Shown here: piece after piece, positions 22,342 to 31,957 of the stretch
How the letters are laid out: each line of letters begins with the position of its first letter
Numbering within the stretch: position 1 is the stretch's first letter
Origin: Psychrobacter sp. APC 3281
GTDB lineage: Bacteria; Pseudomonadota; Gammaproteobacteria; Pseudomonadales; Moraxellaceae
NCBI RefSeq assembly: GCF_030407815.1
Contig: NZ_JASDCS010000006.1
Coordinates: 248,001 to 312,000, forward strand
Direction: 5' to 3'
Length of the DNA stretch: 64,000 nucleotides
Position numbers and translations under genes: made by a program
The notes under the pieces: model-generated
What the model was told of the DNA's origin: nothing
The model's database searches: none
Seen by the model: the letters and a program-made list of their open reading frames with translations, nothing else

Positions 22342-22396
22342 AGTATCTATAAGCGATTGATGACGTTTGGATTTACAACGTTTTAGGGACAACACG

Positions 22397-23737
22397 ATGA
22401 CCATGGAAACAATAACCACGCAAGCAACAACCACGCAATCTATCCAAGTCACAAACGACTTTGATCAGCAACATCTTTGGCACCCTTATGCTAGCCTGCC
22501 CCCCACTTATTCTAATATCGTAATCGATCGAGCTGAAGGTATTTATATCATCACCGAAGATGGCACGCGCCTGATCGATGGTATGTCATCATGGTGGGCG
22601 AGCGTTCATGGTTATAACCATCCAAAACTAAATGACGCACTGACTAAACAGTTGGGTAAAATGGCGCATGTCATGTTTGGTGGATTGACTCATCAACCAG
22701 CGATAGATTTGGGTAAAAAACTGCTCGACATTGTACCTACGGGACTTGATGCAATTTTTTATGCGGACAGTGGCAGTATCGCGGTAGAAGTGGCACTAAA
22801 AATGGCGCTGCAATATCAAGTAGCGTCCAAGCGTCCAATTAAGCAGCAGTTTGCATCAACCCATTCAGGGTATTACGGAGATACATGGCATGCGATGAGT
22901 GTCTGTGATCCTGTTAATGGAATGCATAGCTTATATGGCAAGCAATTACCGATGCAGCATTTCGTCCCTGCGCCGCCACTTGGCTTTGATCGCGCCTTGA
23001 CAGTAGATGAGCGTGAATCGTTGGCTCAGTTTTTTGTAAAGTATGGCGAGCAGCTGGCGGGGTTTATCATTGAGCCGATTATTCAGGGCGCAGGCGGGAT
23101 GCGTTTTTATAGTCCTGAATATCTACAATTGCTGCGTCAACTGTGCGATGAGCATGATGTACTATTGATTGCGGATGAAATCGCCACTGGGTTTGGTCGT
23201 AGTGGTAAATTATTTGCGTGTGAACATGCAGCTATTAGCCCTGATATCATGACCATTGGCAAGGCGCTAACGGGTGGCTATATGACTTTTGCCGCCACGC
23301 TATGTACCCGCAAAATTGCCGATACCATTCATAATAGTGACTATCCAGCGCTGATGCATGGCCCAACTTTTATGGGCAATCCACTGGCCTGTGCAGTTGC
23401 ATGCGCATCGATTGATTTGATTATGTCTTATGATATCGAAGCGCGTACCGCAAATATGCAACGCATTATGGCGCAACAACTAGCGCCTGCTGAGTTATTA
23501 GACGGTGTTGCCGAGGTGCGTTGTTTGGGGGCAGTTGCTGTGATTGAGTTAGATGACGCCGTTGATATGCCCATTTTTCAGTCTTTATTGATTGATAACG
23601 GTATCTGGGTCAGACCCTTTGGTAAGTTGGTGTATATTATGCCACCTTACGTAATTACTGATGATGAACTGACCACCTTATGCCAAGCGCTCCTAAAAGT
23701 AGTGCGTACGTATTTAGAAGACCGAGGTCAATCATGA
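22397..23737 (+). CDS. bioA: Adenosylmethionine-8-amino-7-oxononanoate aminotransferase BioA
   Basis: BioA uses SAM as amino donor to turn 8-amino-7-oxononanoate (KAPA) into 7,8-diaminopelargonate in biotin synthesis, with PLP as cofactor. I took ATG 22397 as start because AGGG lies eight bases upstream; the frame is open from a TTG at 22367. The 446-residue protein shows LWHPYASLPP, GMSSWWASVHGYNHP, the aspartate motif LLIADEIATGFGRSG and the PLP lysine K289 in MTIGKALTGGYM. The stop codon overlaps the bioD start (ATGA), so translation of the two is coupled. bioB, bioF and bioC are not nearby, as is common in Moraxellaceae. Confidence 0.97.
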   Translation: MTMETITTQATTTQSIQVTNDFDQQHLWHPYASLPPTYSNIVIDRAEGIYIITEDGTRLIDGMSSWWASVHGYNHPKLNDALTKQLGKMAHVMFGGLTHQPAIDLGKKLLDIVPTGLDAIFYADSGSIAVEVALKMALQYQVASKRPIKQQFASTHSGYYGDTWHAMSVCDPVNGMHSLYGKQLPMQHFVPAPPLGFDRALTVDERESLAQFFVKYGEQLAGFIIEPIIQGAGGMRFYSPEYLQLLRQLCDEHDVLLIADEIATGFGRSGKLFACEHAAISPDIMTIGKALTGGYMTFAATLCTRKIADTIHNSDYPALMHGPTFMGNPLACAVACASIDLIMSYDIEARTANMQRIMAQQLAPAELLDGVAEVRCLGAVAVIELDDAVDMPIFQSLLIDNGIWVRPFGKLVYIMPPYVITDDELTTLCQALLKVVRTYLEDRGQS

Positions 23738-24450
23738 GTGTTCTATTTGTTTCTGGTATCGATACCGATATCGGTAAAACTTATGCTACTGGGCTGCTTG
23801 CTAAAGCCCTTATGCAGCAAGGCTTAAATGTCATCACTCAAAAGCTAGTACAAACGGGCGTATCGATAAATCCAGATAATGGTGAGATGAATATCGCTGA
23901 TGATATTATTACGCATCGTCAATTAATGGACATACCTCTGCAGCCATGTGACCTCGATTTTACGACTTGTGCTCATCGTTATAAGAAGCCTGCGTCTCCT
24001 CATCTGGCTACTAAGTTATCAGGAGAGATACTTGATCCTGATATGATTACTAACGCTACCAAGCGACTGCAATCTGAGTATGAGCTGGTACTACTAGAAG
24101 GTGCAGGTGGCTTACTTGTGCCGATTACAGAGAATCTACTGATATTAGACTATATTGCTGAGCAAGGTTATCCTATCGTCTTGGTCACCTCTGGTCGATT
24201 GGGCAGCATCAATCATACTTTGCTGAGTTTAGAAGCCATAAAATCGCGCGGATTAATGGTACATAGCATAATTTATAATCATATTCATGATGATGCTGAA
24301 CAAACGGATACTGAGATCGCAAATAGCACTATTGAGTTTCTAAGAAAATATTTAGACAATCATTATCCCAAATCGCATTGGCTACAGATACCATATCTAA
24401 AAGATAATGTGATCGGTAATATTGAAACACTCCCAGAAAATTTTGTTTAG
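23734..24450 (+). CDS. bioD: ATP-dependent dethiobiotin synthetase BioD
   Basis: BioD closes the ureido ring: it carboxylates diaminopelargonate and forms dethiobiotin with ATP. The 238-residue protein starts at the ATG overlapping the bioA stop by four bases, with GAGGT just upstream; the longer open frame into bioA is an artefact. It has the P-loop GIDTDIGKTYA, the segment KLVQTGV (Lys that contacts the substrate) and the later EGAGGLLVPI motif. The 30-residue insert with YNHIHDDAEQTDTEIA lies in the variable C-terminal half. bioA-bioD form a two-gene operon; RNase P RNA follows under its own promoter. Confidence 0.96.
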   Translation: MSVLFVSGIDTDIGKTYATGLLAKALMQQGLNVITQKLVQTGVSINPDNGEMNIADDIITHRQLMDIPLQPCDLDFTTCAHRYKKPASPHLATKLSGEILDPDMITNATKRLQSEYELVLLEGAGGLLVPITENLLILDYIAEQGYPIVLVTSGRLGSINHTLLSLEAIKSRGLMVHSIIYNHIHDDAEQTDTEIANSTIEFLRKYLDNHYPKSHWLQIPYLKDNVIGNIETLPENFV

Positions 24451-24488
24451 CTTATTTATGTTGTCCACAAAAATAAATCCAAAAGACA

Positions 24489-24517
24489 TTCGCAGGCAGT
24501 CATAAGTTTGCTATACT
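24489..24517 (+). promoter_or_regulatory. Sigma-70 promoter of rnpB
   Basis: TTCGCA (24489-24494), a 17-base spacer and TATACT (24512-24517) match the consensus -35 and -10 at four and five positions. The expected start, about seven bases downstream, coincides with the 5' end of the RNase P RNA near 24524. Confidence 0.75.
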
Positions 24518-24523
24518 AGCGCG

Positions 24524-24890
<367 letters not shown>

Positions 24891-24969
24891 TTTTTTATCG
24901 TTTGTTGTAGTAATAGTTGCAATTAATCTGAATTAAATCCGTTTTTTTGCAAAAAATGCTTATTAGGGG

Positions 24970-24998
24970 TTGACGGCAGTCAACAGCTTGGGCATAAT
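24970..24998 (+). promoter_or_regulatory. Sigma-70 promoter of the tRNA gene
   Basis: TTGACG (24970-24975), a 17-base spacer and CATAAT (24993-24998) match the consensus elements at five of six positions each. The tRNA begins 14 bases further on. Confidence 0.85.
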
Positions 24999-25012
24999 GT
25001 GCAGCCTAAAAC

Positions 25013-25089
25013 GGCGATGTAGCTCAGCTGGTTAGAGCGCATGACTCATAATCGTGAGGTCAAGAGTTCAAGTCTCTTCATCGCCACCA
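25013..25089 (+). tRNA. tRNA with CAT anticodon, probably elongator tRNA-Met
   Basis: This 77-nt tRNA has the CCA end encoded. The acceptor arm GGCGATG pairs with CATCGCC, the D-arm is GCTC/GAGC, the anticodon arm CATGA/TCGTG holds loop CTCATAA (anticodon CAT), and the T-arm loop is TTCAAGT with AAGAG/CTCTT stem. It is not an initiator, since the 1-72 pair is a normal G-C. A CAT anticodon could also be tRNA-Ile modified to lysidine by TilS; the acceptor and anticodon arms do not settle this by eye, but elongator Met seems more likely. The gene stands alone with its own promoter and terminator. Confidence 0.93.
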
Positions 25090-25103
25090 TATATAGCAGT
25101 ACG

Positions 25104-25137
25104 AAAAAAACCAATCTATCGAGATTGGTTTTTTTTT
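25104..25137 (+). terminator. Rho-independent terminator after the tRNA
   Basis: AAAACCAATCT and AGATTGGTTTT pair around the loop ATCG, followed by a run of T, 15 bp after the tRNA. Confidence 0.92.
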
Positions 25138-25469
25138 GGCTAGGATAAATAATCTTCTCAAGATTTTCTATCAGTTCTTGATATACTAGACATCCTCTAT
25201 AAGTATTAAGTTTTTTTCATTTCATCTGTAAGTCACATCTCTTCTAACAAAATCGCCTTACTTTGCAGTGGAAAACTGCTAGAATACTCTTTTATGTCTG
25301 CGCATTAGAGTTAATGTGCTTGGCTATAGGTTTTAGACGGTGGTATGAGCCCAATCGGCTTGTTATAACGTTTAACCTTCAAAGAAGTACAAGCACGTTA
25401 TCAATTGCATCTGACAGTATTTATTTTTTAGTTTTATTATTCTATCACCCTTAATTTAGTAGGCGCTTT
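25138..25469. other. Intergenic region upstream of lepA
   Basis: About 330 bp lie between the tRNA terminator and lepA. It should carry the promoter of the lepA-lepB cluster. A 63-codon frame at 25263-25454 starts at TTG without a ribosome binding site and was not accepted. Confidence 0.5.
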
Positions 25470-27269
25470 GTGACTGCATTAGCCAATATTCGTAACTTTT
25501 CAATCATTGCCCACATTGATCATGGCAAGTCGACCCTTGCCGATCGTTTTATTCAAATGTGCGGTGCCTTGCAAGATCGCGAGATGCAGGCGCAGGTGCT
25601 CGACTCAATGGATATTGAGCGTGAGCGCGGTATCACTATCAAAGCACAGTCAGTAACACTGTTTTATGATCATCCAAATGGTGAGCGCTATCAGCTTAAC
25701 TTTATTGATACCCCTGGTCACGTCGATTTTTCATATGAAGTTTCGCGTTCATTAGCAGCTTGTGAAGGTGCGCTATTGGTTGTTGATGCCGCTCAAGGCG
25801 TAGAAGCGCAGTCAGTAGCCAATTGCTATACAGCCGTTGATCAAGGCTTAGAGGTCATGGCGGTGTTAAATAAGATTGATCTGCCGCAAGTTGAGCCTGA
25901 GCGCGTCATCCAAGAAATTGAAGATATTATCGGTATCGATGCAGTTGATGCACCGCGAGTATCAGCCAAATCTGGTCTTGGTGTTGATAAGCTGCTAGAA
26001 GCGCTAGTAGAGTTTATTCCGGCACCAACTGGTGATCGTGAAGCACCACTGCAAGCACTAATTATTGACTCTTGGTTCGATAATTATTTGGGCGTAGTCT
26101 CATTGGTACGGGTGCGTGAAGGTACTATACGTAAAGGTGATAAATTATATATCAAATCGACTCAAGAGGCACATCTGGTTGGCTCGATTGGTGTCTTTAC
26201 GCCTAAGCCTGTAGATACGGGTGTTTTAGAAGCAGGGGAAGTCGGATTTGTTATTGCGGGTATTAAGGATATTGCCGGAGCACCAGTAGGCGATACTATC
26301 ACTCATGCTAAGACCCCTGATGTGGATCGTATCCCAGGCTTTAAACAAGTCACGCCACAAGTCTATTCTGGTATGTTCCCAGTAGATTCGAGTGATTTCG
26401 AAAAATTCCGTGAAGCTTTGCAAAAACTGCAAATCAACGATGCGTCACTGTTTTTTGAGCCAGATACGTCGGATGCGCTTGGCTTTGGTTTCCGCTGTGG
26501 CTTCTTGGGTATGCTGCACATGGAGATTATCCAAGAGCGTCTAGAGCGTGAATATGATCTAGATTTGATTACTACAGCGCCCTCAGTTATTTACGAAATT
26601 GAGAAAAAGAACGGTGATGTAATCTATGTAGATAATCCATCACATCTACCTGAGCCAAACAACATTGAAGAATTCCGTGAGCCAATTGCCCGCTGTCAGA
26701 TTTTAGTACCGCAAGAATTCTTAGGCAATGTAATGACGCTATGTATTGAGCGTCGTGGCGTTCAGGTTGATATGCGTTTTATGGGTCGACAAGTACAGCT
26801 GATATTTGATATCCCAATGGGCGAAGTGGTCATGGATTTCTTTGATCGCCTAAAGTCAGTCTCACGTGGTTTTGCATCGCTAGACTATAACTTTGAACGT
26901 TATCAAGCCGATAAGTTGGTGAGAGTTGATGTACTAATCAATGGCGATAAAGTTGATGCCTTAGCGATGATTGTGCACGAAACCCAATCACGTTATCGTG
27001 GTAATGCACTGGTTACGAAGATGAAAGAGTTGATTCCGCGCCAAATGTTTGATGTTGCCATTCAAGCCGCTATCGGTAGCCAAATCATTGGTCGTAGTAC
27101 GGTAAAAGCCATGCGTAAAGATGTACTAGCAAAATGCTATGGCGGCGATGTGTCACGTAAGAAAAAGCTATTGTCTAAGCAAAAAGCTGGTAAAAAACGT
27201 ATGAAACAAGTAGGTAATGTGGAAATCCCGCAGGAAGCCTTCTTAGCTGTGTTGCAAGTTGATAGCTAA
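25470..27269 (+). CDS. lepA: Elongation factor 4 (LepA)
   Basis: LepA is a ribosome-bound GTPase that acts under stress and in initiation/back-translocation. The 599-residue protein starts at GTG 25470, with AGGCG close upstream. G1 is [11 protein letters not shown]2 lies in [12 protein letters not shown]3 is DTPGHVDF and G4 is NKIDLP. The C-terminal LepA-specific domain ends with [20 protein letters not shown], a basic tail for rRNA contact. lepB follows after about 100 bp; lepA-lepB-rnc-era-recO-pdxJ is the standard gammaproteobacterial order. Confidence 0.98.
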   Translation: MTALANIRNFSIIAHIDHGKSTLADRFIQMCGALQDREMQAQVLDSMDIERERGITIKAQSVTLFYDHPNGERYQLNFIDTPGHVDFSYEVSRSLAACEGALLVVDAAQGVEAQSVANCYTAVDQGLEVMAVLNKIDLPQVEPERVIQEIEDIIGIDAVDAPRVSAKSGLGVDKLLEALVEFIPAPTGDREAPLQALIIDSWFDNYLGVVSLVRVREGTIRKGDKLYIKSTQEAHLVGSIGVFTPKPVDTGVLEAGEVGFVIAGIKDIAGAPVGDTITHAKTPDVDRIPGFKQVTPQVYSGMFPVDSSDFEKFREALQKLQINDASLFFEPDTSDALGFGFRCGFLGMLHMEIIQERLEREYDLDLITTAPSVIYEIEKKNGDVIYVDNPSHLPEPNNIEEFREPIARCQILVPQEFLGNVMTLCIERRGVQVDMRFMGRQVQLIFDIPMGEVVMDFFDRLKSVSRGFASLDYNFERYQADKLVRVDVLINGDKVDALAMIVHETQSRYRGNALVTKMKELIPRQMFDVAIQAAIGSQIIGRSTVKAMRKDVLAKCYGGDVSRKKKLLSKQKAGKKRMKQVGNVEIPQEAFLAVLQVDS

Positions 27270-27371
27270 TTGCTAAACGTAACTCAAGATAGTCATTGTA
27301 GATAACAGTCAAATGTAGTGAGTCTTATCGTAAAGGTGTTAGATAAGCCGCTCGTTAATAGGCAATTTGGT

Positions 27372-28274
27372 ATGGATTTTGATTTTAATTTAATTTTAGT
27401 GCCGTTAACTATAGTCCTAGGAACTGTTTGGCTGTTAGATAAGCTAGCGCTCAAACAGCGCAAAACTCGTGGTCGAGGTCAAGAAGGCTTACTAGTGCGC
27501 TGGGCTTATGACTTTTTTCCTGTGTTAGCAGTGGTATTGATAGTACGCTCATTTTTAATTGAGCCATTTAATATCCCATCATCGTCTATGGTGCCGACGC
27601 TATATACGGGTGACTTTATTGCTGTCAATAAGTATGCATATGGCGTGCGCCTGCCGCTAACTTATAATAAGGTACTAGATACTGGTGAACCTGAGCATGG
27701 TGATGTGGCGGTGTTTCGCTATCCTGAAAACCCGAGCATTTATTATATTAAACGCGTTATCGGTTTGCCTGGTGACACCGTAAGCTATAGCCAAGGCACG
27801 CTGTCTATCAATGACATACCTATTGAGACTAAGTCTGTAGATTTCGCGGCAAATGCTGAATTGACTTCACAGCTATACTTACCAGGTCAGGTCGGTCCAG
27901 GTCAAGTACTGACTGAGGAGAGTGCTTCTGCAATGGGTCAGCAAGAAGAAGATGCGGCACAATATTTTGAAGAAGTACAAGGTGACAACAAGCACCTCGT
28001 GCGCTATTTAGACGGTATGAACAGTTCACAGTACGCGCCATTTTTGCAGCAACAATCACCAGAAGTGGTTGAGTCAGAGGGTACTGAGTGGCGCATTGAC
28101 GTACCAGAAGATCAGTATTTTGTGATGGGTGATAACCGAGATCGCAGTGCAGATGGTAGATTTTGGGGATTCGTTCCTGATGAAAACCTAGCAGGTAAGG
28201 CAGTTTATATTTGGATGCATAAGCCACCTGGTCTTAACCTACCGACCTTTGAGCGTAATGGTACTATCAATTAA
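27372..28274 (+). CDS. lepB: Signal peptidase I LepB
   Basis: LepB is a membrane-anchored Ser/Lys protease that removes signal peptides from exported proteins. I chose ATG 27372 (MDFDFNLILV, 300 residues) over a GTG at 27318 because this opening matches LepB of Acinetobacter as I know it. Two N-terminal membrane segments (about 5-22 and 47-62) precede catalytic Ser72 in NIPSSSMVPT and catalytic Lys127 in YYIKRVIGLPGD. MGDNRDRSADGR is box E. A 70-residue acidic/Gln-rich insertion (GQQEEDAAQYFEEVQ) sits between boxes D and E, as in many gammaproteobacterial enzymes. Confidence 0.96.
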   Translation: MDFDFNLILVPLTIVLGTVWLLDKLALKQRKTRGRGQEGLLVRWAYDFFPVLAVVLIVRSFLIEPFNIPSSSMVPTLYTGDFIAVNKYAYGVRLPLTYNKVLDTGEPEHGDVAVFRYPENPSIYYIKRVIGLPGDTVSYSQGTLSINDIPIETKSVDFAANAELTSQLYLPGQVGPGQVLTEESASAMGQQEEDAAQYFEEVQGDNKHLVRYLDGMNSSQYAPFLQQQSPEVVESEGTEWRIDVPEDQYFVMGDNRDRSADGRFWGFVPDENLAGKAVYIWMHKPPGLNLPTFERNGTIN

Positions 28275-28405
28275 GATTATGAGATTGTCTAGAGATTGAT
28301 TGGTTGATAATGGTTTTATGCTAATATCGTTGATAAATAATCACTAGCTATTTATTATTTATACACTTATTCAAAATAGTCGTTTATCTTTAGAAGGATA
28401 TCATA

Positions 28406-28798
28406 ATGCAGCAACTATCTGGTTTGGCTATGCAGCGCGGTGCCAGTGTGACAAACATTGTTCTCATTATTATGCTTTTGGGTATTGCGACTAAGTTGAC
28501 AGTAGCTATCGTACCGGCTCAGATTGGTGATTATCAATTGACCAAGGTATTAAGTGCACAGCTAAAAGAAGCCAATAATAATAACGAGACAGCTAAGCAA
28601 TTCGTTGAACGTGTCAACAAACAGTTATCAATTAACGCAGATTACGATACTAAAGCCGAAGATGTATTTACCTTTACGGATAAAAAAACAGGTCAATTGG
28701 CTATTTATAAAGAATATGCAGTAACTAATAACTTTTTTAGCAATGTCGACATCATAAACCGTTTCGAAGGTAACATTGAAATGGCAACAGCAGAGTAA
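28406..28798 (+). CDS. DUF4845-family membrane protein
   Basis: This is a 130-residue protein with a single N-terminal membrane segment (VTNIVLIIMLLGIATKLTVA) and a C-terminal periplasmic domain. It is the DUF4845 protein that lies between lepB and rnc in Pseudomonas and Acinetobacter; the position and the A-x-x-x-R-G-A/S-S start agree. AAGGATATCATA gives a good ribosome binding site. The function of DUF4845 is not established. It may be co-transcribed with lepB across a 130-bp gap. Confidence 0.88.
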   Translation: MQQLSGLAMQRGASVTNIVLIIMLLGIATKLTVAIVPAQIGDYQLTKVLSAQLKEANNNNETAKQFVERVNKQLSINADYDTKAEDVFTFTDKKTGQLAIYKEYAVTNNFFSNVDIINRFEGNIEMATAE

Positions 28799-28900
28799 GC
28801 CATCATAGTACGACATAGCACCTTCATTATTTCATAAAATGTATCAAATAATATTATTAAACTAAATCTGTCAAGCAGAAGGGATAACCACAAACCACGC

Positions 28901-29698
28901 ATGAAACCAACTTCGCACCATTCCCAAGCGGTTCCTACTTCCCAAAAAAATAGTACGTCTGTTGACACGCTTGTTGTTAGCTCAGAATTTATTCAGCGGT
29001 TAGCAGTATTAACGCGTAAGTTAGGCTACGAGTTCAATGACTTGAGTCTACCTAAACTTGCGTTAACGCATCGCTCATTTGATAGCAAAAAAAACTATGA
29101 GCGCCTAGAGTTTTTAGGTGATGCACTGTTAGGGATGATTGTGGGTGAAGCTTTATATCATCGTTATCCTAGTCAAAATGAAGGGCGCTTAACGCGTATG
29201 CGTGCGACATTGGTACGCCAAGAATCGTTGGTAATTATCGCTCAAAACTTAGAGCTGTCTAACCATCTTATATTAGGAGTAGGTGAGCGAAAAGGTGGCG
29301 GTCGCAATCGTGCTTCCATACTGGCCGATGCGGTAGAATCTCTGATCGGTGCGATCTATTTAGACAGTCAAGATATGGATATTACTCGTAAATGTGTTCT
29401 CTCTTGGTATGGCGATCTGATTGATAATGTCAATGACCAAAAAGCGCTAAAGGACGCCAAGAGTCGGTTACAAGAGTGGCTACAATCTAAACAGTTTGAC
29501 TTGCCTAATTACGAGCTCATGGAAACGCGTGGTAATGCACCGCATCAAATCTTCGTTGTACGTTGCCATGTAAATATCAATAACTGCCCTGATATTACTG
29601 AATCTGGTGAGAGCCGCCGTATCGCTGAACAGAAAGCAGCAGAGCTTATGATTAACCAATTACATAAATTGCCAGGATCTGCCAAAAAACGTGTATAG
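28901..29698 (+). CDS. rnc: Ribonuclease III
   Basis: RNase III cleaves double-stranded RNA, including 16S/23S rRNA precursors. The 265-residue protein has the catalytic motif YERLEFLGDALLG with E70 and D74, plus ADAVESLIGAIYLD with D143 and E146. A double-stranded RNA-binding domain occupies roughly residues 188-258. The N-terminus carries a Ser/Thr/Gln-rich extension of about 28 residues compared with E. coli, and the AAGGGA upstream is too far (about 17 bases) to be ideal, so the true start is open. Era follows after 195 bp. Confidence 0.96.
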   Translation: MKPTSHHSQAVPTSQKNSTSVDTLVVSSEFIQRLAVLTRKLGYEFNDLSLPKLALTHRSFDSKKNYERLEFLGDALLGMIVGEALYHRYPSQNEGRLTRMRATLVRQESLVIIAQNLELSNHLILGVGERKGGGRNRASILADAVESLIGAIYLDSQDMDITRKCVLSWYGDLIDNVNDQKALKDAKSRLQEWLQSKQFDLPNYELMETRGNAPHQIFVVRCHVNINNCPDITESGESRRIAEQKAAELMINQLHKLPGSAKKRV

Positions 29699-29893
29699 CC
29701 GATGTCTATTAATGCATTTTTAGATGCAGAGTATTAGCTTAGATTGGTTGTAGCTTGCAAAACATACATTAAAACTACCTCACATATTATTTATTTTAAA
29801 ACTTTAAATGTCTCTAGCCTGTTTTTAATGGTGACTGAATAAATTTGGCATCAACGACTGTTCGGCTAGACACAAACCCTATAGGATTAACTT

Positions 29894-31009
29894 ATGAGCA
29901 ATCATACTGATTTGCCATCAAACAATGAAGATAGCACCCAAAATTTGGGTGAAAATACAGATATTGATTTAAGCCAAAATAATATTGAAGTTACTGAAGA
30001 GACTCATGGTATTGATGCAGAAGGTATTGCATTAGACAATGATATGGCTATTGAAGAATTTTTCGCGCCAAGTGGTAATGCTCGTATGGCTGATGATTTT
30101 AGAGCAGGTTATGTGGCCATTGTTGGACGTCCAAATGTGGGCAAGTCAACTTTGATGAATCACTTATTAGGTCAAAAGCTGTCTATCACTTCACGCAAAC
30201 CGCAAACTACCCGTCATCGTATCCATGGCATTTTATCAAACCATGAAATGCAAGCGGTGTTTGTTGATACACCAGGTATTCACCGTAACGAAGTACGTGC
30301 TATCAATGAACGTATGAATAAAGCGGCGGTATCGGCGTTAGTAGATGTAGATTTAGTACTGTTTGTTGTTGATTCAGATCAATGGCGTGACGATGATTTA
30401 TTGACCTTGCAAAAGCTCGGTGAGACCAATTTAACGGTCGTCTTGGTTATCAATAAGTCAGATACTCTAAAAGATAAAGGCAGCGTGCTACCACTTATCG
30501 AAACTTTCAACGATAGTTTCGATTTTGCTGATATCGTTCCTGTATCTGCACTAAAAAATCAAAACTTAGATCGTTTGCAAGAAGTGATTGCCTCACATTT
30601 ACCAGTCGCTGCGCCTATTTACGATACAGAACAAATCACAGATCGCTCTGAGCGATTTTTGGCCAGCGAAATCATTCGCGAAAAAATCATGCGTAGTGCG
30701 GGTGATGAAGTGCCATATGATTTAACCGTACAGATTGATGAGTTTAAAGACGAACCTGCCCATACTGATCCAAAAACAGGGCGTCCACGCAAAGCTTGTA
30801 CTTTCATCGATGCGACTATCTATGTTGAACGCGGTGGTCAAAAAGCCATCGTTATCGGTGACAAAGGTCAGCGTATCAAACAAGTTGGTATGGATGCTCG
30901 TAAAGATATGGAGCAGTTGTTCGGTAAAAAAATTATGTTAACTTTGTGGGTTAAAGTGAAACGTGGCTGGTCTGATGATGAGCGTGCGTTGACCAGTTTG
31001 GGCTATTGA
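29894..31009 (+). CDS. era: GTPase Era
   Basis: Era is a GTPase that binds 16S rRNA near its 3' end during 30S maturation. G1 is GRPNVGKST (residues 78-86), G3 DTPGIH, G4 NKSD, and a C-terminal KH RNA-binding domain contains ERGGQKAIVIGDKGQRIK. The 371 residues include an acidic N-terminal extension of about 65 residues before the usual start. AGGATTAACTT supports ATG 29894; an internal ATG at codon 65 (MADDFRAGYVAIVG) has no such site, so I keep the long form. The extension has no recognisable domain. recO follows 63 bp downstream. Confidence 0.97.
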   Translation: MSNHTDLPSNNEDSTQNLGENTDIDLSQNNIEVTEETHGIDAEGIALDNDMAIEEFFAPSGNARMADDFRAGYVAIVGRPNVGKSTLMNHLLGQKLSITSRKPQTTRHRIHGILSNHEMQAVFVDTPGIHRNEVRAINERMNKAAVSALVDVDLVLFVVDSDQWRDDDLLTLQKLGETNLTVVLVINKSDTLKDKGSVLPLIETFNDSFDFADIVPVSALKNQNLDRLQEVIASHLPVAAPIYDTEQITDRSERFLASEIIREKIMRSAGDEVPYDLTVQIDEFKDEPAHTDPKTGRPRKACTFIDATIYVERGGQKAIVIGDKGQRIKQVGMDARKDMEQLFGKKIMLTLWVKVKRGWSDDERALTSLGY

Positions 31010-31072
31010 TAGCGGTTAAAAACGAACGCTTCAAAAGCACTGTCTGCCTTTTAGCTATTTAGGTAATAAAAA

Positions 31073-31894
31073 ATGCGTAATGAAGCGCTCGTCGGGTATT
31101 TATTGCATCAGCGTCCTTATCAGGAAAAACGCGCTTTGTATTATCTTTTTTCTCAACAACACGGTGTGATACATGGTGTTGGGAAAAAAGGCGCGCCACT
31201 ATTTATGCCGTTACAGCTTTTTGCTACTGGTAAACGTGATCTAAAAACCTTTAGTCAAATTAATATTGCCTCGCAAGATACGACTCAAGCTGACAGTGTT
31301 CAAAAAGACAGTGTTCAAAAAGACAGTGTTCAAAAAGACAGTGTTCAAAAAGATAGTACATCTGCTGTCTTGGAAGCCGTACCTTACGCCAATATCAGCG
31401 GCCAACATCAGTATGCCGCACTATATATAAACGAGATTCTGTGGCGGCTGTTACCTACTGAAGACCCAATGCCTATATTGTGGCAGCATTATCAAATCAG
31501 TCTACAACAACTCAAGCAGCCCTTGAGTAATAGCGAGCTTCGTCTCTGTCTACGTCAGTTTGAGCAGTATCTATTTACCGAATTAGGATTCACTTTAACG
31601 TTAACGCATGACAACGTTGAAGATCCCATCGAGTATGATTGTACTTACCGCTTTTTACCGGATGTAGGTTTGCTCCCTATATTAGTACATAATGAAGAGT
31701 CTGAGCATTTAGCCAGTGAGTCTGGACAGACTGTTTTTAAGGGTGCGGATATCATAGAAATGGCACGTTTAGGTATTACTGAGCAAACGCTGAGCCATTG
31801 GTCAAAACTACATCGACATCTTATTGATCATTTGCTTGATTATCAGCCGCTACAAAGCCGTCTATTATGGCAGCAGCAGCAGCGCTATCAATAA
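31073..31894 (+). CDS. recO: DNA repair protein RecO
   Basis: RecO helps load RecA at gaps, with RecR. The protein has 273 residues, an N-terminal OB fold beginning RNEALVGYLLHQRPYQEKR and a helical C-terminal part with the family pattern ALYINEILWRLL and LCLRQFEQYLF. The zinc-binding cysteines of some RecO proteins are absent. Between the OB fold and helical domain lies a 15-bp tandem repeat that encodes four copies of DSVQK, a length-variable linker not expected in RecO. Position between era and pdxJ confirms the identity. Confidence 0.93.
   Translation: MRNEALVGYLLHQRPYQEKRALYYLFSQQHGVIHGVGKKGAPLFMPLQLFATGKRDLKTFSQINIASQDTTQADSVQKDSVQKDSVQKDSVQKDSTSAVLEAVPYANISGQHQYAALYINEILWRLLPTEDPMPILWQHYQISLQQLKQPLSNSELRLCLRQFEQYLFTELGFTLTLTHDNVEDPIEYDCTYRFLPDVGLLPILVHNEESEHLASESGQTVFKGADIIEMARLGITEQTLSHWSKLHRHLIDHLLDYQPLQSRLLWQQQQRYQ
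31292..31351 (+). repeat. Four exact 15-bp tandem repeats inside recO
   Basis: GACAGTGTTCAAAAA is repeated four times without change (31292, 31307, 31322, 31337) and is followed by a partial fifth copy (GATAGT). It keeps the reading frame and encodes DSVQK units. Confidence 0.97.
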
Positions 31895-31957
31895 AGTCTC
31901 AAATATTATCGTAGTATTAACTATATAAGTTAGGCTTAATTGCCCAAAGGATTTTTT

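Noticed and set aside
25263..25454. A 63-codon frame upstream of lepA
   Set aside because: It starts at TTG with no ribosome binding site and overlaps the expected lepA promoter region.
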